A stretch of 64,000 bases of DNA, taken from assembly GCA_929113105.1 (NCBI GenBank), contig OV816025.1, positions 14,661,784 to 14,725,783 of the forward strand. The letters are read 5' to 3'. This document shows positions 13,527-25,200 of this stretch, piece after piece. The notes under the pieces were generated by a model. The model worked only from the letters and a program-made list of their open reading frames with translations, was not told where the DNA came from and did not search any database. This DNA comes from Agrypnus murinus. Lineage: Eukaryota > Arthropoda > Insecta > Coleoptera > Elateridae. Positions within the stretch are counted from its first letter, which is position 1. Every line of letters starts with the position of its first letter. The translations under genes and the position numbers were made by a program.

Positions 13527-13556
13527 CCTAACCTAACCTAACCTAACCTAACCTAA
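13527..13556. repeat. Interstitial telomere-type repeat (CCTAA)6
   Basis: Six perfect CCTAA units occur in tandem. On the other strand this is TTAGG, the telomere repeat of most insects. Both sides are ordinary AT-rich DNA, so this is an internal copy. Confidence 0.85.
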
Positions 13557-16500
13557 GTCATCGTGGGCATCCGCAGAATATCTGATGTAGTAAAATTATG
13601 CGTGAGTATTTTATCCCAAGGACGAATGAATGTGTTTGAGCCTTTATCTAGGTTAAATATGGACAATTGATAAGTAAATACCTGCAGATAAAGTATCAAT
13701 TGCAAAAGCGATCCTAAATCACGAACTTGATCTCTGAACGAACTTTTATTGAAAAATGCGATCATATGTTAAGTCTAAATATTTTAATTAACATTTCAAA
13801 CTTTTTAGCAACTTGTATCTGCAAAGCTGGGTGTATGTCAATTGTTAGTGACTTTGCGTGATATAATTATCTTTAATAGCTCAATTCAAAATATTTCGAT
13901 TTTTAAGCTTTCTCATGTAAAATATTGTTTTCGTAATCAAATCACTAACAATCCAATTTAATTATTCATAACCACCATTGTTTTATTAAAAAGCAGATTT
14001 GTATATTCCCAAAGAGGGACTACTTTATGAAACTTTCTTAACTGCCTTCTAAGAAGTTTCTAATCGAACAAGGCTTAGACTTGCACGTGGTACCTAGAGT
14101 AAAATACTTCTTGGTTTGTCTTTCCATAATAATGCATTATTGATTGCTATGAACACAAACTTCTAGCTTTCTAAATTATGTAGTAGCAACAAGCAAGCGC
14201 CGAGAAAACGATTATTTTATAAGGATAAGGAAAATATATTATTTCAAATTAATATAACTATCACTCAACAAAAAAGTATGTGCGTGTCTTACACTATCAA
14301 GGATCTAAATGGAAAAACATATTTTACTGTAGTATTCCTATAACTCGGGAAAAACGAAAGTTTATCACAAAACTTCCTAACCTTTGATCTTATTCGGAAC
14401 TAAATTCATATTTACCTTATAGGGTACAAAGTGTGACAGAGTTATAAAATATCGTGTCGTATATCGAGCAACACGAAAAAGCTCATACCAGCATATAGGT
14501 CAACACTAGTGACACCCCTGACGCTCAAATTCTCAGCTCCCTACTCCTCTTACTCTAGCAGCTCGGTTTATACTCTCATAAACCCTTAAATAACAAACCA
14601 CCCGTGTCTGGACGCAGTTAAATAGTTACAGAAAATACCCCCATTACACAGGGGTCGTTTTTTATCTACATCCTCTATAAGGGTTATCAGCATTAATCCA
14701 AGTACTTATGGGTTAAGTGGAACATCACGAAGAGATTATGGAATCTTTTTTGTCTTGAAGACTTTATATAGGTTTAATTTGGAAGATTTCCTTTTTCAGT
14801 TCAGAAAGTCAAACAGATAAAATATGAAATAGTTTTTAACAGTTTGAAAGATAAATATTGGCAAACCACTCGATAGGCCTGTTTGCATTGAAATTGTGCG
14901 AATAGAAGATGAGAACTGATGCAATAGATTTAAGTGACGGAGAAAATGTAGTAGGTTGTATTTGAAACTTTGTGATGTGTGTCATATAAAGAAGATACTA
15001 GAATTGTGTATTATCGAAAAGAACTACCCTCACTGAAATTCAAATTTTCACTCTATCACAAATTCCAGAAAATTGTATACAATTCGTGAATTCGCTCTAA
15101 AACTTGTTAAAGTTGTTTGAAAGGGGGAAACGGTATAAAAGACATTTGGAAGGTAAATATAAAGAAAATATGAAGTTTATTTTATTTTAAATGTTATGTA
15201 AATTTAATTTGAATGTGATTACGTTTCAGGAAATTGCTACAGAACACCGAGTTGTAATTATTTATGTAAGACTGGAATTCACGCAGTTAATATTTGTCGT
15301 TCACAATTACGTCTAATATTCTGGTATTGTTGACAAAGCCGAAGCAAAACAACACAGTTTTGCTCTAGATTTTAAAATTATTTGCGTGGTTACGGACGTT
15401 TACTTTTAGCTTCTTCGTCACGAACTAGACAATTGGAAAATGAATCTAAAATCTTAAACATAAATAGTAGAAATGTTGTTTTATTTGAAAAGCGGAGAAT
15501 GGGATTTCCAAAGAGTATAAAATAAATGGAGAGATTGTAAAATGTTTTATAGTCGCATGATTGTCGCACTCTGTATTTAATGTTGGTTAAACCTTATTTT
15601 TCGATTAAACCCTCGTATAATTGAACACAGCAATTCCACTTTTCTATTGATCGCTGAACCTACTTCAGACGACTTTATTTCAATTATTATTATAACTAGC
15701 ATTAGCAATACACTTGGTAAATAATCTGGATGTTGTAACATCTGTAACGGTTATAAATGTTGCATACGTAGTACACGGGTAGCTGCAATGTAGACGGCGC
15801 TACACTGAGTATGTAGCATTTACAATTGTTAGATATCTGATGACCAAGTTTCCAAATTCACATGCGTTTATATCATCGGTGTTTGCTGCTGCGTTTGCAT
15901 TTTGGTGAGAAGGAAAATTGGAGTTTTGAATAAGATTTTGTATACTAATTAAACATTACGGTAAAAATGCTTGTACTTGCAAAGATTATTAAGACCTACA
16001 CTTATATATTTTGAAAGAATGTGACTGATGTGTTTGATTTTTTTCTATCTATATACTTTTGGCATATTTTGATATTGTCATTTTGGGGTGTACTTGATAT
16101 TGATGATATTTGATATTAACTAATATCGATTACTTTATCGTGGTTGATTTAAAAAGTAACATCGTAACGGCAGCAATACCGATATCTGCTAAATTTGTCA
16201 AAGACAAAGACAGACTGTTAAATACCTACGTAACAACAATTGTATATCTTATACTCGTTGCGGACGCAGTAAGTAGAATCGCACGCGTCGCCCGTTATGG
16301 CTGACCAATAGCTCAAAACACAATCAGAATCAATGTACCTTCAAAGGCTACAGTCTAACCAAACCTTCTTACTTCGAAAGAAGAGACCAGAAGGCTCTTC
16401 TCATCGCTCATTTGGATAAGAGAGATCCTTTCCCAGCAAGGGAACCATCACGTGAGAGCTGTTGCAGCTGTGAGTGTGCCAGAGCTGTGTGTATTACAAA

Positions 16501-16904
16501 AACAACTAAACAAACAAAATTATGTAGAAATTGGGAGGGCGCGTTGGATTTTTAATTACAAAACGCCAGTTCTGTTCCCATTTCAGGGTTTTTTATAGAA
16601 TTATTTATGAAATATTTAATATACTATTTTATAAATAAACAATTTGGACAATGGATGCCCTATCATTTAATACACCACCATAACCGAAAAATATAAAATC
16701 ATAAGGGGCAAGTTCAGTATAATTGCATATTTTTTAAATATTAAAATGTCTAACCAAAAATGTGTTTTCTTACTATACATTACAAAAGCGGACATCGATC
16801 CAGTACATAGAAAATCAAATTCCATCTTTTTCTTTCCAACTTTCCACTAACAAATTTTTAACAATATCGCAGAATACGCTAACGATTTATGAACAGGCAC
16901 GTTA
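13557..16904. other. AT-rich intergenic DNA
   Basis: No supportable gene is seen. A stretch at 16040-16130 is rich in GATATT repeats. Short open frames lack recognisable motifs. Confidence 0.5.
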
Positions 16905-17212
16905 GCACTCCAATAACTATCCCTCGCGGCATGATGTACGTATAAGATACTTGCTTAGTAAGGCATGGATCGCAGGATCGATACTTGTTCCAGTAACTTT
17001 TTTCATTTGAACTTGCAGTTTTGAAAAAATAATCATTATTTAATAAATTATTTAAATTATACTTTTAAACGTTATTTATTTTTTATTATTATTAATACTT
17101 GTTTATTTATTTCCAAAACAAGTGTTCCACACAGCAGGGAGTATCCTGCGATCCACGCGGTGCGGAGCATCATCTTATACATCAACCCACAGGGGATAGT
17201 AGTTACATCCGC
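16905..17212. repeat. Diverged inverted repeat (foldback-like)
   Basis: About 90 bp at 16905-17003 (AACTATCCC...GTATAAGAT...GGATCGCAGGAT) is matched in reverse complement at 17125-17212 (ATCCTGCGATCC...ATCTTATAC...GGGGATAGT). The arms are diverged and separated by about 120 bp of AT-rich DNA. This could be the ends of a small MITE; no target duplication was found. Confidence 0.55.
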
Positions 17213-19106
17213 TAAAGCGTCTATTCATAATTCGCTATACTGCATGATGCGATATTTTCAAAAAATTATGAGTGGGACAGTACGAAGCATTCGATAACAC
17301 GCCAAGGCATGTAATGTTTTTGGACTTTACAATCACCATAAAGACGGCATTTCGATTCTCGATATACTGGATGCGATGTCACAACAATTTTATTATTTTA
17401 GATTTTATTACCATATAAAAATATAAATTATATTTCATTGTATGTACCAAATGTATTTAACAGTTTCTATGTTACATTTAATTTATGCTTTAAAATTAAA
17501 TACTAATCATATATTTAATCGTTTAGTTTTATTTTTAATTAACGTAAATATAAGTACATAGTTTAAACAATGATTATAAAATTAAGGGACAATTTTATGT
17601 AAGTATTCCGTTTTATAAATATTATATATAAAAAAATAGTTACTTTATAAAATTATTAAGTGTTTCATAAAACAAAATTTTACGCAAATTGTTATTAGAA
17701 CTTGTCGCTGGAAATCTAGCGCGTTCTGCACTCGCCTATGGTAGTATATTAAAAATGTTGCATACATTATGATTTGTAATAATTATTGTAGATTATATTT
17801 TGTGAAATCATTTGTATGCGAATCCTCTGCAGAAAAAAAAATTAAAATTGATATGTTGAATCGAAGAAAATTGTTTCTATACAAAATATATAAAATATTT
17901 CATAAATATATTTAAAAAAAAACTACCCGAACCGGCTTACATCCACGTGCAAAAGCATAACGCGCGCATTCCTCTAGAGTAAACGGAACGGAAACTTGAA
18001 TGTCTGAAGAAATGTTTTTTGCCATTTTTGAATCAACACAATACCAAGCCACTCCTCTGGCCAGACCTTGCAATCTGCCACTACTATGGAGATGGGCTTT
18101 TTTTATTATTTAGCCTCTAATGGTAACAATTTGGCAAACATGAAAACAATGCCGCACTGGTAGATCGAAGTACCGCAAACCATACAATATTGGACCAAAA
18201 TTGTTCATCCTTAACCTACATCATTTTTTATTCTTAGAGCACCAAACCAGATTTGTAAAATGCAATTTTGATTTGTCCGTTAATAAAGTACACGCTTTCT
18301 GCGACCCAATATGTCATCGTTTGCGGTACTCTGTCCCGCCAACGTGTCATGACTGACTAGATGTAGTGACTTTTGACGCTTTGCATGATAGATTGATGTA
18401 TGTAAACATGAATATTTTTCTTGCAGCAATATGTTGACCTAGGATATTATTCACACGATTGCTATTAGGTGCATCCGGAAATGGGTTGTAATCATTTTAA
18501 TAGTTTGGAAATAGGCGTTGTACTATACTAATATAACTTGAACTTTAAGTAATCTTGTTGTTGGTCTTGGAGTAGGTCATTGATCAAATGAACAATGTAG
18601 CCGTTTTAGCACCATAAATAATCCCTATATAATGTGGCACACGAAATAAGGTTAATTTTGATCAATGACCTTTTCACAGAAAGGTCCAAAGGCCACGTCG
18701 GAGGTCAAAACTGACAATGATTTTGAATTCTCCATTGTCACTTGAATCAACGTGACAGTCAGACAGGCAAAGCACTTTCGCAAATAGTCTATGCTCGTAC
18801 AGATCGCCGAAAAATGAGAAATGAAACAATGAACAAGAAATTAAAACACGATGCCATAGACATTAGTCATTTCTTCATTTACGGGGGATCAATCACAAAC
18901 GTCAATTTTTTCACAAACTACAATATGAATACTCATTTGAGATGGAAACGAATAGTGAATGACCGGATGTCTTCTCCGAATCGGTTTCTTTAAAGCATCA
19001 ATCAAAACATCTGAAACGCTTGATTAATCATCTCTGTAACAAGTAGTCGCGTTAGCATTGACCATGAACTTTGAATCACTAATTAATTTATTATTGATAA
19101 ACAAGT
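17213..19106. other. Intergenic, no gene seen
   Basis: AT-rich DNA. A small hairpin pairs GGTCATTGATCAAA (about 18575) with TTTTGATCAATGACC (about 18655). The 83-codon open frame at 18742-18993 has no recognisable motif and I do not call it a gene. Confidence 0.45.
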
Positions 19107-19569
19107 CACAGTGGGTCTGAAGCAGCTTTAAATGACGAGAATTTGCACCAAGAACTTTCTTGAAGATTTCGAATCGGTGTATTGAAACAAGCTAAAATCC
19201 AAGATTTCAGCTTTTTTCCCCGAGCCATTTTTGAGAAAATTCTATTTTAAAGTCGAAAATTACTAAAAATCAATAGCGAAATTTCAGATGTAGTTTTTAC
19301 TCATTTTAATGGGCTTTTCTGTACGAAATTACTGGTATTGTATGAATATGTCTATTATTCAAGAATTCAACACCAATTTAAGTATAATCGTATGTATATA
19401 TGTATGTATTTTCATGGAAATATGCATTTTTTACGAAGAATTAAATGAAATATAACTTTAGAGTGATGTGTAAATGAAAATAAAACGCCCAAACTAATTT
19501 TTAATTTTACAAAATTATGGTACACTGAAAAATGAAGGATTACATAAAATGTAGAAAACTCTCTATTCA

Positions 19570-21033
19570 TTACATATGTCTAGCATTATATTCCTGTACT
19601 GCCCGAAGCAGTCTATTTGCATATTGTGGATGCTCCTTTAGGACTTTGTAATTGTTCCAGATTTTCTTGAAATCAGAATGTACAGATTCTATAGCTTGTT
19701 TACTATAGAACCCAAGACTTTGTTGTTTTTTTTACAAAAATCGGGGAGATGAGAGAATCTGCATGGACCTTAAGAGTGATAGAAATCCCTAAGTCTATAT
19801 AGCTTTCTCTGAATTTCTTTAAGTGTTCTTTGTAACTTGGTTTCAGCTCAGCAGAAAAACATGAATTATCACAGTATCAATCACAGCATTGAAGTCTGAA
19901 AAACATCGAACATACTTTAAGCATCCCATGGAACATGACCTGCGTAAATGATCCACTTTTCCTAAAAGTGATTTACACGCATTTTCTGCGGATGCAGGAC
20001 CTCCATGAACGAATTGTTGCATTACGTTGCATTCTTCAGCTCAATCAAGAGCATCTCTTTCAAACTTCTTGAGCATATAGTTATAGAGCGTATTGACAAC
20101 ACCCAACATTAAATGCAATTTGGGTGGTGGAATTAAATCTAGGTACTATTTCTGTATCATTCCTAGTTGTAATGATTGGTAAATGCATACAGTTTTCAAA
20201 ATTCTTAGCACGTGCTTTCCAACTACCGCTTTGTCGCCAGGAATTATAATTTATTGAACAACTCTCAATGGTTCTGTATTCTCCGCAAATATCTAAGTGA
20301 TCTTTATGTGTAGAACACCATGTACAAGGGAAACAATTGGAATGAGACATAATACCAGTAAGAACATTGGCTAATTTGAAGTCCGTTGTTATCGTCGCCT
20401 CATATATATTTATTTGGAATAGTGACCATAACATCGCTACATTTCATAATTTTCTTGGGTATGAGCGACAATTCCGAACAAAAATAGCTTTTTGGCGCCA
20501 GTGTCCTTAAATTTAGCCGTCTTGCTAGTACCCTTGTATAAGATTCTTCGTTTTTCTCCACTAGTTGTTTCGTCATCAGTGGCTTGAACCGAGAGACAAA
20601 TTTTTAAAAATCCACCACCAATGGCGAATTTTAAATGCATTTCACTAACACTTCTTTTTTCATAAATTACTTTTAAGAGACCTTTAATATCACTGCAATA
20701 AATTAGCGTTTCTGTACTAACAGCTCTTATTATTCTTTTCTGTATGAATTACATTGCAATCATTAACAGTAAAATAATTGTCTAGTGAATGTCTCATGAC
20801 ACGCAATTTTCTCTTCAAATTTGGTTCAAACATTTGTCTATTTCTAGTGGAAATACGAAGAGCTCAAGCAACACCGACAACAGCATTATTGGAAAGCCCA
20901 AATTCCGTTCCGATTTTCAAAACATCTTCCGCAACGATAGGCTCGTGTATATTCTTAGCATTAAAATTAAAAGCTACTTTCACTGGTTTCCCGCACTAAT
21001 TTCAGCACACGGTTCTTGAAAAATAATCATATT
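19570..21033 (-). pseudogene. Transposase-like gene of element X, several frameshifts
   Basis: Reading from about 21033 downwards, successive frames give conserved-looking blocks: 'VLKIGTEFGLSNNAV', 'MHLKFAIGGGFLKICLS', 'LTGIMSHSNCFPCTWCST' (a C-x2-C knuckle), 'LGVVNTLYNYML', and near the 3' end 'SVHSDFKKIWNNYK' before a TAA at 19570-19572. This order matches a multicopy arthropod and cnidarian protein family that I know from repeats but cannot tie to a named transposase class. An in-frame stop and at least three frameshifts make it a pseudogene. Its position between the inverted ends of X is the main argument that it is X's own transposase. Confidence 0.6.
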
Positions 21034-21219
21034 TATACAGAACCTGCAATTTTTGTACAGAAAAGCCCATTAAAACGAATACAAACTACAACTGAAATTT
21101 CGCCATTGATTTTTCATAATTTTCGACCTTAAAATTAAATTTTCTCAAAAACGGCTCGGGGAAAAAAGCTGAAATTTTGGATTTCAGCTTGTTTCAATAC
21201 TCCAATTCGAAATCTACAA

Positions 21220-21225
21220 GAAGAT
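21220..21225. repeat. 6-bp target-site duplication, left copy (GAAGAT)
   Basis: GAAGAT lies immediately before AGTAGG at the left end of the Polinton. The same hexamer follows the right end. Six-bp duplications are characteristic of Polinton/Maverick integration. Confidence 0.9.
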
Positions 21226-22000
21226 AGTAGGTATTGCGCCCCTTGAGCGTGGGAAAATTTTGATGACCGTGGGAACCTAATTAGCATAATTAATTGCTCT
21301 AATTAAATTGATTGCTCTAATTAATATGCAAATGAGGCGCGAATTAAATTTATTGCTCTAATTAATATGCAAATGAGGCGCGAATTAAATTTTTGCTCTA
21401 ATTAATATTCAAATGAGGCGCGAATTAAATTTATTGCACTAATTAATATGCAAATGAGGCGTGAATTAAATTGATTGATCTAATTAATATGCAGGCGTGA
21501 ATTTATTGCTCTAATTAAATGATCGAATTATTTGATCTAATTGCAGGTAATAATTTATTGCTCTAATTAATATGTAGGGACGGCTATTTTGGAACTTTAT
21601 CATTCGCAGTCTCCTCTCTCTCTCTCTCCTGTTAGAGGACGCATGAAAGAGCCCTCTCTCTCGCTCCTATTAGAGGACGCATTAAAGAGCTCTCTCTCTC
21701 TCCAATTAGAGGACGCATTAAAGAGCTCTCTCTCGCTCTCCTATTAGAGGACGCATTAAAGAGCCCTCTCTCCTATTAGAGAATGCTTTCTCTCTCCAGC
21801 GCACACACACACTCTGTACTCTTTCCACTACCTTTTCTAGAAGAACGTGAATTAAATTGATTGATCTAATTAATATGCAGACGCGAATTTATTGCTCTAA
21901 TTAAATGATCGAATTAAATTATTTGATCTAATTGCAAGCAATAATTTATTGCTCTAATTAATATGCAGGGACGGCCATTTTGGAACTTTATCATTCGCAG

Positions 22001-22019
<19 letters not shown>

Positions 22020-22052
<33 letters not shown>
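22020..22052. repeat. (CT)n microsatellite in the left TIR
   Basis: A pure CT run is part of the terminal repeat's internal structure. Shorter CT runs occur at 21612-21780 and as GA in the right TIR. Confidence 0.8.
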
Positions 22053-22057
<5 letters not shown>

Positions 22058-22152
22058 TAGAGGACGCTTTCTCTCTACAGCGCACACACTGTACTCTTTC
22101 CACTACCTTTTCTAGAAGAAATAATAAAAGCATATAGGAATTAAAAATTATG

Positions 22153-22158
22153 TTTATT
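22153..22158 (-). terminator. Poly(A) signal for gene A' inside the left TIR
   Basis: AATAAA on the minus strand lies about 105 bp past the A' stop codon. The same TIR sequence provides AATAAA to the ssDNA-binding-like gene at the other end. Confidence 0.55.
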
Positions 22159-22261
22159 AATATATATATATTGTTATGACTACATTTAATTTATAATAAA
22201 AAAAATGATGATAGAATGCTGGTGATGATACTAGTAAATGAAACATCAATGTTTATACATA

Positions 22262-25200
22262 TTATTTATTTTTTGCTGTATATTTAATAGACAATTTTAA
22301 CATGTTATCTGTTAAATTATTCACAACACAGTATGAGTCGAGATCGTCTCGTAACATTTGTAATTTTTTTAAATATTTTTGTAATCTATTTCTAAGGAGG
22401 TTTATTTGTGCCAAGGTACGACGGTGCAGACGTTGTAGTCGTCGTCGTTGACGTCTCCGACTACTGCTGCTGGTGTTGATATGATTACCCTTAGCTCTTG
22501 CTGCTGCTGATACGTTTGACGCGTGATCTGCAAGGTCCTGATCTAAACGGCAACATACACACAAATATATTAGCGCATATATATATATATATATATCTAT
22601 AGGGCACCACTATGCGTCCCCCCATGTAAAATCTTAGGTTCAAGCAGCGTCCGAAGTCACTCGGCGTCCGGATATACGGACGCTGAGTGACTTGTGCCTC
22701 AAAATTGCACCACATGAAGCTTAAAGTGTCTAGATGACGAAAATGTAAAAATTAGCTCTGCGCAGTTTGACACCCATTTCTGATTCGTGTATAAAATCGT
22801 AGTTTGAGCGTTTGCCACACGCAGCGCTAATAGCGCGCGATTGTATACATTTGTATATAACATTTTTGGCATAGGTTTACCCTGCGTCCGCATACTTAAC
22901 AGTAATTTTGTTGGTAACACTGATGGCTTTGTGGCTAGACACTGACGTCATTTCAACGGCACTTCACTTTATGCATTGTATTTCTGAGTAAAGATTACGT
23001 CATTTAAGGTGACACAAATTTTTACATATTATATTTTGTTAAAGCTATTTAATAAACACTTTACGTTTCATTTATGCGTCATTTAAATTTCTTTTTTAAA
23101 ACTGTTTTGATTGCTATTACAAATGGGCGATAATTTTAATAAGACCGTAAGATTTAATAAGATAGATAAGAATGTAAGGACATTCTTTCGTTCACAAAAT
23201 ACGTCTGAGGTATTTAACCGTTATTATATTACCAATCAGTATTTAATCAATCACAGATGCTGTTAGCTAATAATAAATCTGGCTATTTAAAATACTATCT
23301 TATCCCATATTATATTTTAAAACTTTTAAAACTCATATGTTTGTGAGGCAGACAGTAACATCATTTCCAATGGAACTTCTTATGTATTACAATATTGAAA
23401 TTAAATAAACTTTATAACTTCTAAATTGTCAGATGACATACAAACTTGAGATTTGGCACAGTTATAGGAATTAGGATTCTTGTAAAGAAAAAATAAAACA
23501 ATGTTATTATGTCAACCCCGTACCCCGTTTTAGGGGTTGTAAAACTTTTAGATGACTTAGAAACTTGAAATTTGGCGTGATTATAGGATTTAAGATTCTT
23601 GTAAAGAAAAATATTTAAAAAATGTTCCTCTGTCAACCTCTGCATCCCATTCGGGGGTTGTAAGACTTCTAGATGACATACAAACTTGAAATTTGGTTTA
23701 GTTATAGGGTTTAGGATTCTCGTAAAGAGTGATATAGAAAAATGTTATTATGTTAACCCTCCGCACCCCTTTAGCGTTTGTAAAGCTTCTAGATGACACA
23801 GAAACTTTAAATTTGGTTCAGTTATAGGGTTTAGGGTTTTCGTAAAGAATGATATAGCAAAATGTTATTATGTTAACCCTCCGCAACCCCTTTAGGGTTT
23901 GTAAAGCTTCTAGATGACACAGAAACTTGAAATTTGGTACAGTTATAGTTTAAGATTATTGTAAAAAATATATAAAAAAAATGTTATTATATCATCCCCC
24001 GCACCCTCTTATGGGGTTGTTAAACTTGCAGATGACACAGGAACTTGAAATTTGATATAGTTATAGGGTTTAAGACTGTCGAAAAGAAAAATATAGTTTT
24101 TTTTTTATTAAGTAAACCCCCGCACTTTATTTAGGGGTTGTAAAACTTCTAGATGACATACAAACTTGAAATTTGGCATAGTTATAGAGTTCAGAATTCT
24201 CGTCAAAAGAAAAATAAACAATGGTAAAATTTCAACCCCGCACCAACATTGGGGGTTGGAAAACGTCTATATGACATGCAAACTTGAAATTTGGTATAGT
24301 TATAGTGTTTAAAATTCTTCTAAAGAGAAAAATCAAAAATATTGAAATGTCAACCCTCCCACCCCCTTTTTAGTTATAAAACTTCTAGATGACGTACAAA
24401 CTTGAGGTTTTGACATAGTTATAGAGTTTAGAATTCTTGTCAAAAGAAAAATAAACAATGGTAAAATTTCTACCCCCCACTCACATTGGGGGTTGTAAAA
24501 CTTTTATATGATATACAAACTTGAAATTTGGTATAGTTATAGTATTTAAAATTTTCCAAAAGAGAAAAATCAAAAATATTAAAATGTCAACCCTCCCACC
24601 CCCTTTTGAGTTATAAAACTTCTAGATGACGTACAAACTTGAGATTTTGACATAGTTATAGAGTTCAGAATTCTCGTCAAAAGAAAAATAAACAATGGTA
24701 AAATTTTAACCCCGTACCCACATTGGGGGTTGTAAAACGTCTATATGACATGCAAACTTGAAATTTGGTATCGTTATAGTGTTTAAAATTCTTCTAAAGA
24801 GAAAAATCAAAAATATTAAAATGTCAACCCTCCCACCCCCTTTTTAGTTATAAAACTTCTAGATGACGTACAAACTTGAGATTTTGACATAGTTATAGAG
24901 TTTAGAATTCTTGTCAAAGGAAAAATAAACAATGGTAAAATTTCTACCCCCCACTCACATTGGGGGTTGTAAATCTTCTATATGATATACAAACTTGAAA
25001 TTTGGTATAGTTATAGTATTTAAAATTTTCCAAAAGAGAAAAATCAAAAATATTAAAATGTCAACCCTCCCACCCCCTTTTGAGTTATAAAAATTCTAGG
25101 TGACGTACAAACTTGAGATTTTGGCATAGTGATAGAGTTTAGAATTCTTGTCAAAGGAAAAATAAACAATGGTAAAATTTCTACCCCCCACTCACATTGG

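Larger units (their letters stand above)
21226..22224. repeat. Left terminal inverted repeat of the Polinton (999 bp)
   Basis: This pairs with 47267-47996. From the outside in it has a unique end (AGTAGG...), then four to five tandem units of about 42 bp built on TTAATATGCAAATGAGGCG, then (CT)n blocks alternating with TATTAGAGGACGCATTAAAG units. The inner end carries an AATAAA on the minus strand. The stretch from about 21847 to 22125 is a second, shortened copy of 21460-21846, which explains why this end is about 270 bp longer than the right one. Confidence 0.85.
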
